From positions 186,001 to 250,000 of the forward strand of contig JALGSU010000012.1 in the NCBI GenBank assembly GCA_029821735.1: a stretch of 64,000 nucleotides of DNA. The letters run 5' to 3'. The position numbers and the translations under genes were made by a program. Shown in pieces: positions 17,120-25,495 of the stretch (within the stretch, counting starts at the first letter, position 1; the number at the start of each line of letters is the position of its first letter). The notes under the pieces were generated by a model, which saw only the letters and a program-made list of their open reading frames with translations, did not search any database and was not told the DNA's origin. The stretch is from Candidatus Zipacnadia bacterium. GTDB lineage: Bacteria; Armatimonadota; Zipacnadia; Zipacnadales; UBA5352.

Positions 17120-18118
17120 ATGGGTCTTCCTGAGGAAGCATATTTCGACGACGTACTACCGCTGATGCAGTCAGAGACGTCTGTGCTCGACACTCTCTCC
17201 AGATCTTCCGATGTCCTCGACCTGCTCCGCCGGGCTGATTCACTCACGCCCCCGGAGATCGACCTCTGGGCAGCGCTTGTCGTTGGCGCCGAGCCGCGAC
17301 TCTACGTGCATGCTCCGCGCCAGCCGTCTCCGACACTCACCATGGCGCTCGCAGATTCCATGCGTGACGAACTCTCCGCCTGCACCGGGCAGGCCTGCGA
17401 GGTCGACCCAACCTGTCGGCGTTCGCAGACGTCCTGCGTCCGGCTCGAGGACGACATGCTGCACGATCTCTGCGACGTCTGGCGCGACCATGTCACCCAG
17501 AGTGGCGACACCGTCGTTGGCGTCAGCCGTGCCGCCGCAACCGACACGCGGTCACTCACGCTCGACCGCTGGCGTCAGGCCGACGAGGTGCTTGAAGTCT
17601 CGGCCTGGATGCTTGGCACCCTCGGTGACAGTGAGCAGCACCAGTGGGGTGTCACCGATCCCATCACCGGCGCCTTCACGCAGGCGTTCTTTCAGGCGAC
17701 GCTAGAGCAGGAACTCAACCGCCAGATGCGCGTGCCTGCTGAACTGACGCTCGCGATCATCCAACTCCGCAACTCCAGTGTGGCCCTCGCCGACCAGCCG
17801 GTGCCTCCTGCGGCACTCGCCCACGCCACGGATGTTGTTGCGCGCACCTTGCGCAAATCCGACGTCGTGGCTCGGCTCGATGGTCGGCGTCTGGGAGTAC
17901 TCTTCCCCGGCACTAGCCCACGCCATGGCCTCATGGCGGCTACGCGCATGGGCGAGGCGATGCGCGGCGCGAAAGAGCTTGAGGGGTGGAGCGTCGATAT
18001 CGGAGTCAGCGGCCTTGGTATGCAGGCGGCTGGTTGCGACGAGCTGATCTCTCAGGCGATGCAGGCCATGGATGCTGCCGAGAAGGGCCGCGCAGACACG
18101 CCCTTTGTCTACCTGTAG
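17120..18118 (+). CDS. degenerate GGDEF-domain protein with cysteine-rich N-terminal region
   Basis: A 332-residue soluble protein. Residues of about 178-330 follow the GGDEF fold: TDPITGAFTQAFFQATLEQE at the start, then SDVVARLDGRRLGVLFPG. The GG[DE]EF signature itself is replaced by DGRRL, so it should not make cyclic di-GMP and may be a sensor or scaffold. The N-terminal half carries Cys88, Cys93, Cys99, Cys106 and Cys118 around SACTGQACEVDPTC and TSCVRLEDDM, suggesting metal, Fe-S or redox sensing; this is inference. ATG 17120 follows GAGG about 12 bases upstream. It is divergent from the sugar isomerase gene; the 230 bases between hold no recognised element. Confidence 0.7.
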   Translation: MGLPEEAYFDDVLPLMQSETSVLDTLSRSSDVLDLLRRADSLTPPEIDLWAALVVGAEPRLYVHAPRQPSPTLTMALADSMRDELSACTGQACEVDPTCRRSQTSCVRLEDDMLHDLCDVWRDHVTQSGDTVVGVSRAAATDTRSLTLDRWRQADEVLEVSAWMLGTLGDSEQHQWGVTDPITGAFTQAFFQATLEQELNRQMRVPAELTLAIIQLRNSSVALADQPVPPAALAHATDVVARTLRKSDVVARLDGRRLGVLFPGTSPRHGLMAATRMGEAMRGAKELEGWSVDIGVSGLGMQAAGCDELISQAMQAMDAAEKGRADTPFVYL

Positions 18119-18139
18119 TCTGCGTCGCGCGTCATTCTC

Positions 18140-18176
18140 GCTCCCGGCGCCGGTCGTATGCACCGGCGCCGGGAGC
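18140..18176. terminator. bidirectional terminator-like hairpin
   Basis: A perfect 15-bp stem (GCTCCCGGCGCCGGT / ACCGGCGCCGGGAGC) with a seven-base loop, placed between the convergent GGDEF gene (stop 18118) and the large minus-strand gene (stop 18187). It has no long T-run but its position and symmetry suit a two-way terminator. Confidence 0.7.
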
Positions 18177-18186
18177 TGTCACGTCT

Positions 18187-21100
18187 TCATTGTGTCAGCA
18201 GGCTGACCTGCCCGGCGGTCGCTGCCGCCAGTATCTCGCCGCCTGCCGTCTTCACTGTCTCCAGCAGGAACACGCGGTCGCCGGCATTGAACTGCCCCTG
18301 CGGCGCCGCTGCGGCATCGATCATGATGACCGTGCCGTCGTCGACGGCCACTGCCAGCAGTGGCTGGCCCTCGGTGAAGTTCACCACGGCAAGATCGTTG
18401 ACCGTGTCGCCGAAGTTCCTCTGGCTCACAACCGTCCCATCCGCCGCCAGCAGGTACGCGTACCCCGTCTCCGACCCGATGAGCAATTCGTTCTTGCCGT
18501 CCCCGTTCAAGTCGGCCATCAGCGCCTGCTTGACCCCGAAGCCGTAGTTGGGGAAGTTGAACGTGTAGTCGCCGTCGAAGCTCATGACGCTCAGCGCTCC
18601 GGTCGATGACCCGTTCGCCATCTCTGGCGTCCCGTCCCCGTCCATGTCGCCGATCGCCATCTGCACGTCCCCCAGCTCCGAGTAAGGAGCCTTCAGTTGC
18701 TTGCCGGTCGCGTCGAACAGCTCAATGGCGCCGTAGTGATTCGCCGCGAGGATCTCCAGTGTACCATCCCCATCCATATCCAGCAGTTCCAGTTCGCCGG
18801 AACCGTGTTCGATGGTGTCGATCCGCCAGATCGTGTTGAACTCAGTATCGTAGCGCATCAGATTGGCATTGAGCAGACCGACGATGATGTCGGGCTTACC
18901 GTCGCCCTCGAGGTCGCCCACCGCCAGCGTCCCCACGCGCGGGTAGCGTACGCTCGAACGTCCCACCCGCAGCGGGATGTCGCAGTGATGGCGACGCAAC
19001 TCATTGCCAGCGCTGTCCAGGACGTACACGTGCTCATCATCAGAGCCCACCAGGACCTCCGGTGTCCCGTCTCCGTCCAGATCCCCCGCGCACACCGAGC
19101 GCGTGATACCGTTGGTGGTGAAGCTCCACAGAGCCGCGCCGTCCGCGCTGAAGCAGTGCGCCATTCGCCCACGCAACACGATCAATTCCTCGGAGCCATC
19201 GCCGTCCAGGTCGGTGGGGTAGAGCTTCAGGATCGGCTGGCGTGCCATCGCATCGTCCTCCGGCACGTCCACCGTCACCCGCGCGCTGAGCCCCTCCGTG
19301 GCTGGATCCTCTTGCTCCTCGATCAGCACCGGTTGCGCTCGCGCGACATAGCTCCCGAAGCTCTCCTCGAGTTGCCACATCTCGTTGGCGATCTCGACGA
19401 AGCCCCCCAGGTCCATCTCCATGCGCCGGTTTTGGAACATTACGGGGATCCCGGCCACCGTCATCGTCGTCTCATCCGAGGGCGCGACGATCGTCACCTG
19501 CGGCGGGTCCCAGGTGAACTCCGCCGACACGGGTTCAGAGGTCGAGAGTTGCCCGCGTGCCTCCGTCACGCCGGCCCCCCACACCCGATCGGTGCCGAAG
19601 ACCATCATCGTCGCCTCGCCCTCGCCGTCCATCGTCGCCTCATCGCCCACCGCCGCCACCAGCCACGGCTCCCCGTCCTTCAGGATCACGCAGGCTTCCT
19701 CGTTGATCCGCTCGATGTCGAAGTCCTTGGGTGCCTCCGTTGAGTCGTTGTAGAAGATGTTGAACGAGGCCGCCGTCTCCCGCGCCTGCATCTCGCCGCC
19801 GAAGCGCTGGCGCATGTAGGTGATATAGCGCCCTACATGGTTGATGCGTCCCGTCAGCTTGTTGGCCGAGAAGCCATCGTTCTTGATGTAGAAACGCTGC
19901 CGGGGCACGTTCTCGTCGAGCCCCTCGGGCAGTGGCGGCGGCGCCTCTCCCTCGATCACCAGCACTTCCTCACCCGCCTGGTTCCGGAAGATCATCCGGT
20001 CCAGCAGCGCCCCGGGGGCCTCCCGCAGTGTCACCGTCACACGGTGTAGCCCATCGCCGACGATCTCGATGTTCGGCGTCGGCGCCTCGCCGTCCCATGT
20101 CCCCGACGATGGTCCGATCTTCCCGATGGGAATGTGGAAAGCCGTCTTCTCGCCTTCGTCCACCATCACGTAGAAGCTGTCCGTCCCACCATTGATGCCA
20201 CTCGCGAATATGGATAGCTCGTACTGGCCCGCAGGCAGGTCGACACCCATGTCCAGTTGCGCACCCGGCGCCGAGAACTTCACTGCGGCTTCCACGCCCT
20301 CTTCGGGGTTCTGCAGCGTGATGAGACCGTAGTTCCCGGTCTTCGGGCCCGCAGTTCGTTCGGTCGAGAACACTCGTCCGTCACGTAATTCCTGGTCGCC
20401 CTCCGCCAGCATCTTCCAGTTGCCCACGAACGTGAAGTCTCCCGCCTCGCGCGCGCGCATCCGGTCCATCACCAGCACGAACTCGCCCTTGAGCCAGAAG
20501 ATATCGCGCACCCAGTCCGCGCCGTTGTAGTCGGAGATGACCGTCTGGGTCATAGCGGCGGTGGGCAGGTTCGCGTAGCTTTCCAGCGACGCGCACGCCG
20601 GCACCAGTTGGTCGCACCGCCCGTTCCGGATGATGCTCACTCCGTTGTGGTCCGTGGTGTTCCGCACCAGGTAGTCGCCGTCGATCAGCCAGTCCTCGCC
20701 GTCAGCGAAGAACTTGATGATGCAGTTGCCGTCATACTGCAGGTGCTTGCCTCGCGCATACCCATCCAGCAGGAAGAACTCGCCCTTCTTGTTGAGGTTC
20801 TCGCGGAAGCTGATCTTATCGAAGCACTTCGCCAGCTCCACATTCGGCGGCGTCACTTCGCCCCCGTAATCGCTGCGTGTGCGCGTGTACTCATATACCT
20901 GCGGATGCAGCGGGGTGACCGTCGCGCCGATGAGCTCCTTCCACACCTGCGGCCGCACTGCAGGATCGTAAGGGCTCGCGTAACCGCCTTCGCGGATGCG
21001 GTCCAGCCACCACAGGTAGCGCCCGTCCTTGTAGTACCACAGCGCGTAGTGGATGTTGCCCGGATATGGTCCGTAGCCGTACCCGCTGTCGCCGAAGCCA

Positions 21101-22821
21101 GCCGCATCACCGTTGTTGTCGCAAAAGCCCACCTGGTACTCAGCGTGCTCGCGGACAGACCCATTCTCAAAATACGTGTAGTCATTCTCCGCCAGCGAGT
21201 AGACGATCGTGTGTCTCGGCACGATCTGCTCATAGCCGCACGAGTCCTCCTGCGGCTTCCATGACGTCATCTGCCCCGCGAAGGCGTGGTGCGCCCGCGT
21301 CATATAGTCGCCGATCTTGCCGTCCACGTCCCCGTAGTAGCGCTCGAAGTACCGAGCCATCCAGTAGATCCCCAGCAGCGGGAAGGTCGTGTGGTTCCAG
21401 ATGATGCTGTCATTCTCCATGATCCCGCCCCAACCCGAAACGTGGGCGGGCAGACAGTACACCGCGTTGAGCATGTAGTTCGTGCACGCCAGTCGCTCGT
21501 CGTCGCTGAAGACCGGCGCCTCCTCCAACACGTCCCACATTGCCCCCATCCACTCCGAGGTCGTCTCTTCTGGCCAGGTGTAGTGGTAGCGCGGGTTCTC
21601 GGCGAACCGTTCGCCACAGAACATCAGGATGGTCTTGGCCCGTTGGGCCCAGGCGATGTCGCCTGTGTCCCGGTACTTCACCACGGCCTCCCAGAACCGG
21701 CGCAACGCGTCCTGGTCTATGGGAGAGGCCACCAGTGCCTCGCGTGCCGCATCGTCCATCATGGTCGCGCCCGACGCAAACAGCAGCGGCTCTGCCAGCA
21801 CGAAGTCCGGGCCCTGCGGGATCCGCCCGATAAAGTCCTCGACGCCTGCCACCAGGCCCTCCGCGTCGCTGGCCCCGATCACCACAATGTTGGTGCCCGT
21901 CGGCCAGTTGTAAGGTTCATGCACCGTCTGCAGCACATACCTGCTCGGCCCCGGCTTGAGCGCATCCAGCTCCACGTACCGGTTCCAGTGCAGTCGCTCG
22001 ATCACGAAGTTGTTATTCAGGTTCCCCAGTGCGATTACCGTCTGCTCCGAGCCGACCAGTGACTTCGCGTCCCGCGTGACGGTCACTGTCGCCCCGGTCT
22101 TCTCCGCAATCGCTGCCGCCAGCCGGTCGCCCAGCGCGGTGAACTGGTCGTCCTCCGGAATGCAGATCGTGGCGGCGGCCTGCCCGCCCTGCGTAATCGG
22201 TGTGCTCAGGTTCAGTTCCCGGACCTGCTCGATCCCCAGACCGCCGTGTGCTGCCAGCGGCAGCCGCGCGCCCCACTTCTCCGCGCTGGCCGTCTCCAGC
22301 GAGAAGTCGTCGATCAGCGTTTCGCTGGTCCAGTAGTGCATGGTATACAGGTAGATGCGTGCGGTGGTCGTACCCTCGGGGGCCTCTGCCGCCACCGAGT
22401 AGAACTTCCACTCGCCGATCTCCGGCTCGGGTTCAACATGCACCAGCTCGTTGCTTGGCAGGAAGCGCAGCTGGATGCTGAAGGCATCAGTGTGGTTGCG
22501 CGCGAGGGCCTTCATCCAGCCGCTGAGCACATACAGCTTGCCTGCTTCAGCCGGTACATCTCGGGTGACGCCGATCGCGTATCGCTGATCTCGCTCCTCA
22601 GGGCCGGCGTCGATCAGCTTCACCGATCGCTCGCCCGAGTGGGCGTCATCGCTCATCTCCACTGTGCTCTCCGGCACGCCACCGGCGTACTGTGGCCAGT
22701 CCACCGGCAGGCCATTCTCGCCCACCTCTTCGAAGCTCGGATTGCTCAGCAGATTCTGGCCGAGCGCAGGCACGGCGGCAATCGCCGCCATCAGGATTGC
22801 GGGTATCAGATATCGTCTCAT
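18187..22821 (-). CDS. very large multidomain secreted protein with C-terminal FG-GAP/VCBS repeats
   Basis: A 1544-residue exported protein with signal MRRYLIPAILMAAIAAVPALG. Residues of about 22-180 resemble a carbohydrate-binding jelly roll (NLLSNPSFEEVGENGLPVDW). Residues of about 205-350 resemble the N-terminal domain that precedes GH20/GH67 barrels (TALGDRLAAAIAEKTGATVT, VIALGNLNNNFVI). Residues of about 365-650 are helical and aromatic-rich, like an alginate-lyase or heparinase-type toroid (GYGYGPYPGNIHYALWYY). A beta-rich section of about 500 residues follows. The last 300 residues hold about six D-x-D-G-D-G repeats (DLDGDGSEELIV, DLDGDGTPEVLV, DLEGDGKPDIIV, DMDGDGTLEILA, DMDGDGTPEMA, DLNGDGKNELLI), a calcium-binding beta-propeller. 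Start 22821 has GGAGG eight bases upstream. Probably a polysaccharide lyase or hydrolase; substrate unknown. Confidence 0.65.
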   Translation of the reverse strand: MRRYLIPAILMAAIAAVPALGQNLLSNPSFEEVGENGLPVDWPQYAGGVPESTVEMSDDAHSGERSVKLIDAGPEERDQRYAIGVTRDVPAEAGKLYVLSGWMKALARNHTDAFSIQLRFLPSNELVHVEPEPEIGEWKFYSVAAEAPEGTTTARIYLYTMHYWTSETLIDDFSLETASAEKWGARLPLAAHGGLGIEQVRELNLSTPITQGGQAAATICIPEDDQFTALGDRLAAAIAEKTGATVTVTRDAKSLVGSEQTVIALGNLNNNFVIERLHWNRYVELDALKPGPSRYVLQTVHEPYNWPTGTNIVVIGASDAEGLVAGVEDFIGRIPQGPDFVLAEPLLFASGATMMDDAAREALVASPIDQDALRRFWEAVVKYRDTGDIAWAQRAKTILMFCGERFAENPRYHYTWPEETTSEWMGAMWDVLEEAPVFSDDERLACTNYMLNAVYCLPAHVSGWGGIMENDSIIWNHTTFPLLGIYWMARYFERYYGDVDGKIGDYMTRAHHAFAGQMTSWKPQEDSCGYEQIVPRHTIVYSLAENDYTYFENGSVREHAEYQVGFCDNNGDAAGFGDSGYGYGPYPGNIHYALWYYKDGRYLWWLDRIREGGYASPYDPAVRPQVWKELIGATVTPLHPQVYEYTRTRSDYGGEVTPPNVELAKCFDKISFRENLNKKGEFFLLDGYARGKHLQYDGNCIIKFFADGEDWLIDGDYLVRNTTDHNGVSIIRNGRCDQLVPACASLESYANLPTAAMTQTVISDYNGADWVRDIFWLKGEFVLVMDRMRAREAGDFTFVGNWKMLAEGDQELRDGRVFSTERTAGPKTGNYGLITLQNPEEGVEAAVKFSAPGAQLDMGVDLPAGQYELSIFASGINGGTDSFYVMVDEGEKTAFHIPIGKIGPSSGTWDGEAPTPNIEIVGDGLHRVTVTLREAPGALLDRMIFRNQAGEEVLVIEGEAPPPLPEGLDENVPRQRFYIKNDGFSANKLTGRINHVGRYITYMRQRFGGEMQARETAASFNIFYNDSTEAPKDFDIERINEEACVILKDGEPWLVAAVGDEATMDGEGEATMMVFGTDRVWGAGVTEARGQLSTSEPVSAEFTWDPPQVTIVAPSDETTMTVAGIPVMFQNRRMEMDLGGFVEIANEMWQLEESFGSYVARAQPVLIEEQEDPATEGLSARVTVDVPEDDAMARQPILKLYPTDLDGDGSEELIVLRGRMAHCFSADGAALWSFTTNGITRSVCAGDLDGDGTPEVLVGSDDEHVYVLDSAGNELRRHHCDIPLRVGRSSVRYPRVGTLAVGDLEGDGKPDIIVGLLNANLMRYDTEFNTIWRIDTIEHGSGELELLDMDGDGTLEILAANHYGAIELFDATGKQLKAPYSELGDVQMAIGDMDGDGTPEMANGSSTGALSVMSFDGDYTFNFPNYGFGVKQALMADLNGDGKNELLIGSETGYAYLLAADGTVVSQRNFGDTVNDLAVVNFTEGQPLLAVAVDDGTVIMIDAAAAPQGQFNAGDRVFLLETVKTAGGEILAAATAGQVSLLTQ

Positions 22822-22886
22822 GAGTTGCACCTCCAACGCGCTTCACTCGCTTTGCCCTCGGTCCTTCGGCCCCGCGCCTGCTCGCA

Positions 22887-22908
22887 CCTGCCTCCGCGGA
22901 CAGGCAGG
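22887..22908. repeat. short inverted repeat in a divergent intergenic region
   Basis: CCTGCCT and AGGCAGG flank an eight-base loop (CCGCGGAC) between the divergent genes starting at 22821 and 22980. It could be an operator or chance structure in G+C-rich DNA. Nothing else is seen in this 158-base gap. Confidence 0.3.
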
Positions 22909-22979
22909 CCCCCCGCCAGTTGGCAGCGAAACGTTCTGCGTCCATGGCCAGACATAGCCGTCACACGGAGATGACTCCC

Positions 22980-23762
22980 ATGATCATTGACATCCACCGT
23001 CACTACAGTATGGAAGAGGGGGCCCTCGAGGCCTACCTCGATCGCGCCCGCATCGTCGGCATCGAGAAGATTGGGTTGTCCACATGTGGACCGCTCTTCG
23101 GACAGTTCGATAACGAGGGTGTGATCGCCGCCCGCGAGCGCTACCCGGAGATGATCATCAGCTTCGGCTATGTGAAGCTCGGCATTGACGGGCCGGACAA
23201 GGTCGACTGGCTGCACACGATGGGCTTCGAAGCCCTGAAGATGATCGTCCCGGCGGTGCCCTACGACGACCCGGTCTGTCTGCCCATCTACCAGCGCGCC
23301 GAAGCCCTCGGCATGCCCTGCAACATCCACTGCGGCATCCTTGGTCGCCTGCGCAACGAGGCCGGCCACGATGTCAACTCCGCCCGTATGAGGCCGATTC
23401 TGCTCGACGTAGCCCTTCGCCGGCACCCGGCCCTCCGGGTCCTCATGCCGCACCTGGGCCAGCCCTGGTATGACGAAGCCTGGCTGATGCTGGCGACCTA
23501 TCCGAACCTTTACTGGGACCTGTCCAGTGTCATCAACAAGCGCCCCGTCGGGGCCCTCGTCGACTTGTTCATGAGTCTGGGCGAGGACGTCTGGGAGCGC
23601 GTCAGCAAGCGTCTGTGCTTCTGCTCTGACGCGTCAGATCCGGTCGAGATGTACGAGCGTTACGAGGCCGTGCTCGACGCGGTGGGTGCTGACGATGAGC
23701 TTCGCGAGCGCGTCTACTTCCGCACGGCCCTGGAATTGATGGCCGGTCCCGGCGCAGGATGA
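22980..23762 (+). CDS. TatD-like / amidohydrolase-2 family metal-dependent hydrolase
   Basis: A 260-residue TIM-barrel hydrolase. The N-terminal metal motif is MIIDIHRHYS (H-x-H). Further ligands and signatures are NIHCGILGR, VLMPHLGQPWYDEA and CFCSDASDP, where SDASDP replaces the usual GSD-P pattern and supplies the final Asp. This set fits the amidohydrolase-2 (PF04909) superfamily, whose members hydrolyse or decarboxylate cyclic and aromatic acids. ATG 22980 is preferred because GGAG lies nine bases upstream, and nine upstream codons are then excluded. It begins a plus-strand run that also carries two more amidohydrolases. Confidence 0.75.
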   Translation: MIIDIHRHYSMEEGALEAYLDRARIVGIEKIGLSTCGPLFGQFDNEGVIAARERYPEMIISFGYVKLGIDGPDKVDWLHTMGFEALKMIVPAVPYDDPVCLPIYQRAEALGMPCNIHCGILGRLRNEAGHDVNSARMRPILLDVALRRHPALRVLMPHLGQPWYDEAWLMLATYPNLYWDLSSVINKRPVGALVDLFMSLGEDVWERVSKRLCFCSDASDPVEMYERYEAVLDAVGADDELRERVYFRTALELMAGPGAG

Positions 23763-23796
23763 TTGTGCGCTGCGGCGAACCTTGTGTTGAGGTAAC

Positions 23797-24189
23797 GTGG
23801 CGCGCCGGCGACTGTCAGGCGCGCACGAAGTAGCGGGGCGAAAGCGGTCAGCGCTGATGGGCGGTCTGCAGGTCTCTGGAATGCAGGTGGGTCTGGTCTC
23901 CAAGTATGACTACATGGCTGCAGAGATGCAGATCGATCTGGAGTTGAGCCTGTCTGTTGGCGATCGCATCCACATCATAGGCGTCTACACCGATTTCATC
24001 CAGCGTGTTGAGAGCATGAAGCATGGCGGCTGGCCGGTGAAAAAGGGCCGAGCCGCTCAGAAGGTGCGCGTACCAGCCAAGTATCACGTGCGCGCCGGCG
24101 ATGCCATCGAGTTACTGCCGCCGACCGATGGCGATGAGGACGCGGCGTCTGGTTCCGGCCTTGGCCTCTGGGGCAACCGCCTCAAGTGA
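23797..24189 (+). CDS. stand-alone EF-Tu domain-II-like small protein
   Basis: A 130-residue protein. From about residue 30 it follows the beta-barrel pattern of translation-factor domain II: VGLVSKYD, then LELSLSVGDRIHIIG, YTDFIQRVESMKHGGWPVKKG, and VRVPAKYHVRAGDAIELL. The same pattern (V-G-x-V near the start, GD-I-x-I-x-G, T-D-F-x-Q-x-V-x-S-M, then V-R-x-GD) occurs in the small translation-elongation-factor-like proteins of bacteria and archaea that often lie beside U32 peptidase genes. There is no G domain, so it is not a GTPase. GTG 23797 has GAGG four bases upstream; ATG 23881 would remove an unconserved N-terminus. The function in this family is not established. Confidence 0.65.
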   Translation: MARRRLSGAHEVAGRKRSALMGGLQVSGMQVGLVSKYDYMAAEMQIDLELSLSVGDRIHIIGVYTDFIQRVESMKHGGWPVKKGRAAQKVRVPAKYHVRAGDAIELLPPTDGDEDAASGSGLGLWGNRLK

Positions 24190-24296
24190 CGCCCGGCCCC
24201 GCCGCAGCGGGTTAGCCGTCCCGGAACTCATCATCGGCATGATCCGTCATATGAACAATCGCTAGACCCGGCCTCGCATACGTGGAGGGATGGACC

Positions 24297-25457
24297 ATGA
24301 GATCACTGCTTACGCTCCTGGTTGTGCTTGCGCTTGTCGTCAGTATCCCGGTTCTTGCGGGGTGTGGCAGCGGCGGCAATGGCGGCGCTGACCCCGAGCC
24401 CCAGGGCAACGCAATTACGGGCAAGATAGATACCTCTGGTGCGCCTGGCAGCTACGATGTATTGCTCGACGGCGTGCCTGTTCCCGGCGCCGCACGGGCT
24501 GACGGCAGCTTCGTGATCGAGGGCGTCCCGCCCGGTGACCATCGCGTGGCCGCCATCGAGCGCGGCGGCAACAGCGGCGCATACGTGAGCGTCGTCGTGG
24601 TCGATGGCCGTGACGCTATCACGCCCGATCTGCGCCCCGAACTCGGCGGCCAGATCGTCGGCATCGTCACCGTGGTCGACGACGATGGCATCCGCCCGCT
24701 GGCCGGTGTCGAGGTCATCGCGGTCGCCTCTGGCGAGATTGCCATGGCCCAGCCCACGCCGGGCGAGACGCGGCCCGAGACATATCCGCCGCCTCCGCTG
24801 GCAGAGTTCAGCGCATTCACCGAGGACGATGGCTCCTACCGCATCCGCGCCATACCGCCCGGCGATTACACCGTGACGGTTGCCGTGCCAGACTACCGCG
24901 AGGGCTGGCAGTGGGTCTGGGTCGGCGAGGGCCAGACCGCAGCGGCCGACTTCCGGCTGCGCCCCGCGGTTGATCCCGGCGTGGGCACCGTTCAGGGCCG
25001 CGTCATGGGCGTGCACGATGGTCTCGCCGAGCCCATTGAGGGTGCGACGGTGACCATCTTCAGCGACGTCCCCTGGGAGCCGATCGGCCCGATCTGTCCT
25101 CCAGGAGACTGTGTAGACGGCGACCCGGGCGAGAGTGAAGACAGCAGCGCGAACGGTAAGCCTGAGGCCCCCGATCCGCCCCTGGACATGGGCATGCTGA
25201 ACCCGCCGTGGTTCCCCGGCGTTTCGACGCTCACGGACTCCAACGGGCGTTACTCGCTCAACGCCCCGGCTGGCTACGCCTCCATCGAGGTCTGGGCCCA
25301 GCACCATGAACCCGTATGGGACGAGATCGCAATGGAGGCCGACCAGACCCAGACGAGGAACTTCACACTGAACAGATGGCAGGAGTTCCCCTACCCGGAG
25401 CCCCCACCACACGAAGTGGGGCCCGGATCGCCACCGATCGAGACGGAGGAGGGGTAG
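24297..25457 (+). CDS. lipoprotein with carboxypeptidase-regulatory-like beta domains
   Basis: A 386-residue lipoprotein: hydrophobic signal MRSLLTLLVVLALVVSIPVLAGC with the lipobox at Cys23, then a Gly-rich linker. Three beta-sandwich repeats follow, at about residues 35-95, 98-195 and 205-360. Each contains the prealbumin/CarboxypepD-regulatory pattern: I-x-G-x-V, GVEVIAVASGEIAMA, GSYRIRAIPPGDYTVTV and NGRYSLNAPAGYASIEV. The domain binds or presents rather than catalyses, as a scaffold in surface lipoproteins. ATG 24297 has GGAGG eight bases upstream; the GTG at 24282 is less likely. It precedes the DUF6785-like membrane protein by 38 bases, so the two may share an operon. Confidence 0.75.
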   Translation: MRSLLTLLVVLALVVSIPVLAGCGSGGNGGADPEPQGNAITGKIDTSGAPGSYDVLLDGVPVPGAARADGSFVIEGVPPGDHRVAAIERGGNSGAYVSVVVVDGRDAITPDLRPELGGQIVGIVTVVDDDGIRPLAGVEVIAVASGEIAMAQPTPGETRPETYPPPPLAEFSAFTEDDGSYRIRAIPPGDYTVTVAVPDYREGWQWVWVGEGQTAAADFRLRPAVDPGVGTVQGRVMGVHDGLAEPIEGATVTIFSDVPWEPIGPICPPGDCVDGDPGESEDSSANGKPEAPDPPLDMGMLNPPWFPGVSTLTDSNGRYSLNAPAGYASIEVWAQHHEPVWDEIAMEADQTQTRNFTLNRWQEFPYPEPPPHEVGPGSPPIETEEG

Positions 25458-25495
25458 AGCTCCTGGTAACTTCCACCCGAGAGGACGCTTGACGC

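Noticed and set aside
18697..19743. 348-codon plus-strand frame
   Set aside because: Antisense of the FG-GAP repeat region; its composition mirrors the D-x-D-G repeats read backward.
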